From assembly GCA_029983555.1 (NCBI GenBank), contig JASBZH010000054.1:1-7845 (forward strand): a stretch of 7,845 nt of DNA. Direction: 5' to 3'. A program made the translations under genes and the position numbers. The notes under the pieces are model-generated. The model ran no database searches. It saw only the letters and a list, made by a program, of their open reading frames with translations, and had not been told where the DNA came from. The stretch is from Peptoniphilus sp. GTDB lineage: Bacteria > Bacillota > Clostridia > Tissierellales > Peptoniphilaceae. Below are positions 5,221-7,845 of this stretch, one piece after another; the stretch's first letter is position 1; each line of letters starts with the position of its first letter.

Positions 5221-7305
5221 ATGAATGACTATAAATTTATTATAAAGAATTTAAGCTGCGCAAATTGTACAAATAAAATTGTAGATAAACTTAATTCTTT
5301 AGATAATATAAAAAATGCGAGTTATAATTTTGGAAATGAAACTTTAAGTTTAAAATCAAATATAGATGACTATGAAAAGGTAAAGTCTATAGTGGAAGAA
5401 ACTGCAAAATCAATTGAAGATTCTGTAGAAATACAAACTGAAGATGTAGAAAAAATAGATAAAGAAGAATCAGAAGAAATTTCTGAAAATGATAAAAAGA
5501 AAGAGATAATTACATTTGTTTCTGTCTTTGTAGCTCTTGTTTTACTACACTTGGTAGATATAAAAGAGAGTATTAAAATAGTTTTATATATTATTTTATA
5601 TTTAGTAGTGGGACATGAAGTTATATTTTCTGCAATCAAGGGTTTAAAGAGAAAAGATTTTATGGACGAGGAATTTTTAATGACAGTTGCCTCAATTGCA
5701 GCAATAATTGCGATGCAATATGAAGAGGCCGTTGCAGTCATGCTTTTTTATAGCATTGGCGAATTTATACAAGATAGAGCTGTCGACAGTTCTAGAAATT
5801 CGATAAAAGAAGCTTTAAAGTTAAAGCCAGACTTTGCAAATGTATTTAGAAATGGGGAGCTTTTAAAACTCGATCCAACAGAAGTAGAAGTTGGCGAAAC
5901 TATTTTAATTAAGCCAGGAGAAAAAGTTGCCCTCGATGGCATAATTACGAAGGGAACTTCGGATATTGACACTTCTAATATTACAGGTGAGTTTGCTCCA
6001 GTGAGTCTTTCTGTTGAAGATGAAATAACTGCTGGTTATGTAAATATAAATAATACTCTAGAAGTTAAAGTTACAAAGGCATATAACCAAGGAACTATTG
6101 CCAAAATAATAGATTTAGTAGAAAATGCATCTTCTAAAAAAGCAAATGTTGAGAGATTTATAACAAGATTTGCAAGAATTTACACTCCAATTGTGCTTGC
6201 ATTTGCTGCGATTTTGTTTATTGCAATGAAATTCTTCATGGGATATGGCTTTCAAGAAACTCTGTACAGGGCTGCAATATTTTTAGTAATATCTTGTCCT
6301 TGTGCTTTAGTAATTTCTGTACCACTAACAATGTTTGCAGGAATTGGAAGTTTATCTCGTGAGTCCATTTTTATTAAGGGTGGCAACTCCATTGAAGCTT
6401 TGACAGATATAGACGCCATAGCTTTTGATAAAACTGGGACAATAACTGAGGGAAATCTTTCAGTAGATGAAGTAGTAGAAATAAATGCAAAGAGAGAAGA
6501 AATATTAAAAATTGCATCAATTGGAGAGAGCTTTTCTACACATCCAATTGCCAGAGCAATTATAGATGAGTACGAAAGTGACGAGAATCCAAAGGATTTA
6601 AAAAATATTGATGGCAAGGGAATTGAATTTATTTACGATTCAAAAAAATATCTTGTTGGAAATTCTAAGTTAATCGACGATAACAATATAAAAAGAATTT
6701 TAGATCTTGAAAATCCAGATAAAATAGAAGTGTTTGTCGCAAATGAACAAGAACTTCTTGGTATAGTTGAACTTTCAGACTCAATAAAAAGTGGTGTAAA
6801 AAATAGCATGGACTTTTTTAGAAATGAAGGCATAGAGACCTATATGTTCTCTGGAGACAAAGATTCAATTGCAAAAGATATAGCTAAAAAAGTTGGAATA
6901 CAAAATGCAAAAGGATCTCTTCTTCCAGAACAAAAGGTTCAAGAGATTGAGAAAATAAATAAAGATAAAAAACTAGCCTTTGTAGGTGATGGGACAAATG
7001 ATGCACCGGCACTTGCAACTTCTTATCTTGGAATAGGAATGGGCAGTGGATCAGATATAGCGATAGAGTCTTCAGATATTATTTTGTTTAACAATGATGT
7101 AAAATCTATAATAAAAGCGATGAAGATTTCAAAAAATGTGAAGAGAATAGCTTATCAAAATATATTTATTGCTCTAGCTATAAAGGCAGTTGTGTTAATT
7201 TTGGGTGCAATTGGATATGTTTCAATGCCACTTGCTGTTTTTGCTGATGTGGGAGTTACTTTGATCTGTATATTAAATTCGCTTAGGGTATTTAGATCAA
7301 AATAA
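5221..7305 (+). CDS. cadA: P1B-2 type heavy-metal P-type ATPase (zinc/cadmium/lead efflux)
   Basis: A 694-residue integral membrane pump of the CadA/ZntA group, expected to export Zn2+, Cd2+ or Pb2+ from the cytoplasm using ATP. Order of parts: one N-terminal heavy-metal-associated domain (1-68) with CANC at 13-16; a charged, acidic linker (about 66-95); membrane helices from about 96; an actuator domain with TGE at 255-257; the intramembrane CPC motif at 359-361; the phosphorylation site DKTGT at 403-407; HP at 441-442; SGD at 544-546; GDGTND at 589-594; then two C-terminal helices with K655 and D676. The CPC motif together with this TM8 lysine and aspartate is the signature of P1B-2 pumps and argues against copper. 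All catalytic residues are intact and the length is normal. The ATG has GGAGG 6 nt upstream. The gene seems monocistronic, controlled by a promoter under a candidate metal operator. No clear intrinsic terminator follows. Confidence 0.95.
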   Translation: MNDYKFIIKNLSCANCTNKIVDKLNSLDNIKNASYNFGNETLSLKSNIDDYEKVKSIVEETAKSIEDSVEIQTEDVEKIDKEESEEISENDKKKEIITFVSVFVALVLLHLVDIKESIKIVLYIILYLVVGHEVIFSAIKGLKRKDFMDEEFLMTVASIAAIIAMQYEEAVAVMLFYSIGEFIQDRAVDSSRNSIKEALKLKPDFANVFRNGELLKLDPTEVEVGETILIKPGEKVALDGIITKGTSDIDTSNITGEFAPVSLSVEDEITAGYVNINNTLEVKVTKAYNQGTIAKIIDLVENASSKKANVERFITRFARIYTPIVLAFAAILFIAMKFFMGYGFQETLYRAAIFLVISCPCALVISVPLTMFAGIGSLSRESIFIKGGNSIEALTDIDAIAFDKTGTITEGNLSVDEVVEINAKREEILKIASIGESFSTHPIARAIIDEYESDENPKDLKNIDGKGIEFIYDSKKYLVGNSKLIDDNNIKRILDLENPDKIEVFVANEQELLGIVELSDSIKSGVKNSMDFFRNEGIETYMFSGDKDSIAKDIAKKVGIQNAKGSLLPEQKVQEIEKINKDKKLAFVGDGTNDAPALATSYLGIGMGSGSDIAIESSDIILFNNDVKSIIKAMKISKNVKRIAYQNIFIALAIKAVVLILGAIGYVSMPLAVFADVGVTLICILNSLRVFRSK

Positions 7306-7479
7306 AACACAGTAAAATGATATGAATTATTTATTATTAGTAATAGTTGGCATATTATTTAAAAATATTTTATTTTAGTTGATAAAAATTTAATATTCGC
7401 TATGTCCTTTAAAATAGTCATTTGCCAGATTTAAAATTTATTTTAATGTTAAAAAGATAGAATTTTTAATATTAATAGA
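7306..7479. other. Gene-free region between ATPase and ferredoxin genes
   Basis: This very AT-rich stretch contains no supported coding sequence. Only weak AT hairpins are seen (for example TATTA/TAATA near 7331-7344), with no stem and T tract good enough to call a terminator for the ATPase gene. Some ATPase transcripts may therefore run into the ferredoxin promoter region. Confidence 0.5.
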
Positions 7480-7508
7480 TTGAAAAATCATAATAATTGT
7501 GTTATTAT
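7480..7508 (+). promoter_or_regulatory. Ferredoxin promoter with extended -10
   Basis: The -35 TTGAAA (7480-7485), a 17-bp spacer and the -10 TATTAT (7503-7508) are close to the sigma-A consensus. TG at 7500-7501 gives an extended -10 element. Transcription would begin near 7515, leaving a 5' leader of about 60 nt. The design fits strong expression of an abundant electron carrier. Confidence 0.85.
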
Positions 7509-7513
7509 GATTT
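7485..7513. repeat. Perfect 12-bp inverted repeat over the ferredoxin promoter (candidate operator)
   Basis: The arms AAATCATAATAA (7485-7496) and TTATTATGATTT (7502-7513) are perfect complements separated by the 5-bp spacer TTGTG. The repeat starts at the last base of the -35 and covers the whole -10, so a dimeric protein bound here would block transcription. I cannot match it to Rex, Fur, PerR or CRP/FNR consensus sites. It is not followed by a T tract, so it is unlikely to be a terminator. Confidence 0.75.
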
Positions 7514-7518
7514 CAGAA

Positions 7519-7539
7519 CTTATGGAAGAAGTCCATAAG
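7519..7539 (+). promoter_or_regulatory. 5'-UTR hairpin of the ferredoxin mRNA
   Basis: An 8-bp perfect stem (CTTATGGA/TCCATAAG) with a 5-nt loop sits a few nucleotides after the predicted transcription start and 35 nt before the start codon. A hairpin this close to the 5' end is known to protect bacterial mRNAs from 5'-end-dependent decay. It leaves the ribosome binding site free and is not followed by a T tract, so a stabiliser is more likely than an attenuator. Confidence 0.65.
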
Positions 7540-7574
7540 AATATTTGGTATAAAATTATTATGGAGGTAATATT

Positions 7575-7745
7575 ATGGCATATGTAATTAATGATTCTTG
7601 TATCGCATGTGGAGCTTGCCAACCAGAATGTCCAGTAGATTGTATTTCTGATGGCGATATCTATGTAATCGATGGAGATCAATGCATCGACTGTGGATCA
7701 TGTGCAGCTGTTTGTCCAGTTGGAGCACCTAATCCAGAAGACTAA
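7575..7745 (+). CDS. 2[4Fe-4S] ferredoxin, clostridial type
   Basis: A 56-residue low-potential electron carrier of the cytoplasm with two [4Fe-4S] clusters. It probably serves pyruvate:ferredoxin oxidoreductase, hydrogenase, Rnf or flavin-based bifurcating enzymes. Two cluster motifs are intact: C9-xx-C12-xx-C15-xxx-C19-P and C37-xx-C40-xx-C43-xxx-C47-P. As usual, the first three cysteines of each motif plus the last of the other would bind each cluster. An extra cysteine, C23, lies four residues after C19, where many clostridial ferredoxins have alanine. The protein is extremely acidic: ten Asp/Glu and no Lys, Arg or His. From memory the sequence closely resembles Peptoniphilus asaccharolyticus ferredoxin, including the C-terminal GAPNPED. 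GGAGG at 7563-7567, 7 nt upstream, supports the ATG. It uses more C-ending codons (ATC, GAC, TGC) than its neighbours, as in highly expressed genes. Monocistronic, with its own promoter and terminator. Confidence 0.97.
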   Translation: MAYVINDSCIACGACQPECPVDCISDGDIYVIDGDQCIDCGSCAAVCPVGAPNPED

Positions 7746-7764
7746 TTTAAAATTATTTTTACTT

Positions 7765-7794
7765 AAAGGGCGAGTGTTATACTCGTCTTTTTTT
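7765..7794 (+). terminator. Intrinsic terminator of the ferredoxin gene
   Basis: A stem from AAAGGGCGAGT (7765-7775) and ACTCGTCTTT (7781-7790), including two G-U pairs and a 5-nt loop, is followed by an uninterrupted T run to 7794. It begins about 20 bp after the ferredoxin stop codon. Confidence 0.93.
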
Positions 7795-7845
7795 GTTACA
7801 AATTTTAATATACATTTTATGTGTACACTTTTACCATATATGTTT

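Noticed and set aside
5370..6833. Four minus-strand frames opposite the ATPase gene (5370-5741, 5748-5972, 6252-6617, 6633-6833)
   Set aside because: All are Ser/Ile/Phe-rich mirror frames of a fully conserved P-type ATPase and have no independent support.
5221..7305. Copper-exporting ATPase (CopA)
   Set aside because: CopA-type pumps have characteristic Asn/Tyr and Met/Ser residues in the last helices, whereas this protein has the Lys and Asp (K655, D676) of P1B-2 zinc/cadmium pumps.
7514..7574. Riboswitch in the ferredoxin leader
   Set aside because: The leader is only about 60 nt with one simple hairpin, no conserved aptamer pattern that I recognise, and no alternative terminator stem.
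7488..7682. Minus-strand frame over the ferredoxin promoter and gene
   Set aside because: It overlaps a clear promoter, leader hairpin and ferredoxin coding sequence on the other strand and has no domain.

Overview
The window looks like chromosomal DNA from a very AT-rich, low-GC, Gram-positive anaerobe. The best clue is the 56-residue ferredoxin near the right end, which from memory closely resembles the ferredoxin of Peptoniphilus (formerly Peptostreptococcus) asaccharolyticus. Strong GGAGG ribosome sites, A/T-ending codons and 3'-CCA encoded in all three tRNA genes also fit Firmicutes, probably Tissierellia/Peptoniphilaceae. This placement is inferred and was not searched.

Layout, left to right. 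(1) Positions 1-263 hold no gene that I can support. They contain a direct repeat (18 identical bp, 43-bp period) and the terminator of the next gene. (2) A TM1586-type nitroreductase-like protein lies on the minus strand and is divergent from (3) a compact UvrD/PcrA-type superfamily 1 helicase on the plus strand that starts with TTG. A bidirectional terminator follows the helicase. (4) A minus-strand cluster reads sfsA, then a GNAT acetyltransferase, then a small DUF6440-type protein. The first two overlap by 10 bp and the last two are 1 bp apart, so the three are very likely co-transcribed and translationally coupled. (5) Upstream of sfsA, also on the minus strand, is a tRNA operon: Ser(GCU), a CAU tRNA (Met or lysidine-type Ile2), then Phe(GAA). 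It has a near-consensus promoter with an A/T-rich upstream tract and ends in its own intrinsic terminator. (6) A P1B-2 heavy-metal ATPase (CadA/ZntA type) on the plus strand has a promoter covered by a 26-bp imperfect palindrome typical of metal-sensor operators. (7) At the right end is a 2[4Fe-4S] ferredoxin gene with an extended -10 promoter. A perfect 12-bp inverted repeat covers that promoter, a 5'-UTR hairpin follows, and a strong terminator closes the unit.

Most of this is housekeeping or ordinary accessory content: redox (nitroreductase, ferredoxin), DNA metabolism (helicase, SfsA), translation (tRNAs) and zinc/cadmium efflux. I see no transposase, phage gene, toxin-antitoxin pair or convincing CRISPR array. 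The most interesting signals are non-coding: palindromes over the ferredoxin, ATPase and nitroreductase promoters, with no regulator gene in the window. The CAU tRNA with two stem mismatches and the unexplained left-end repeats are also worth checking.
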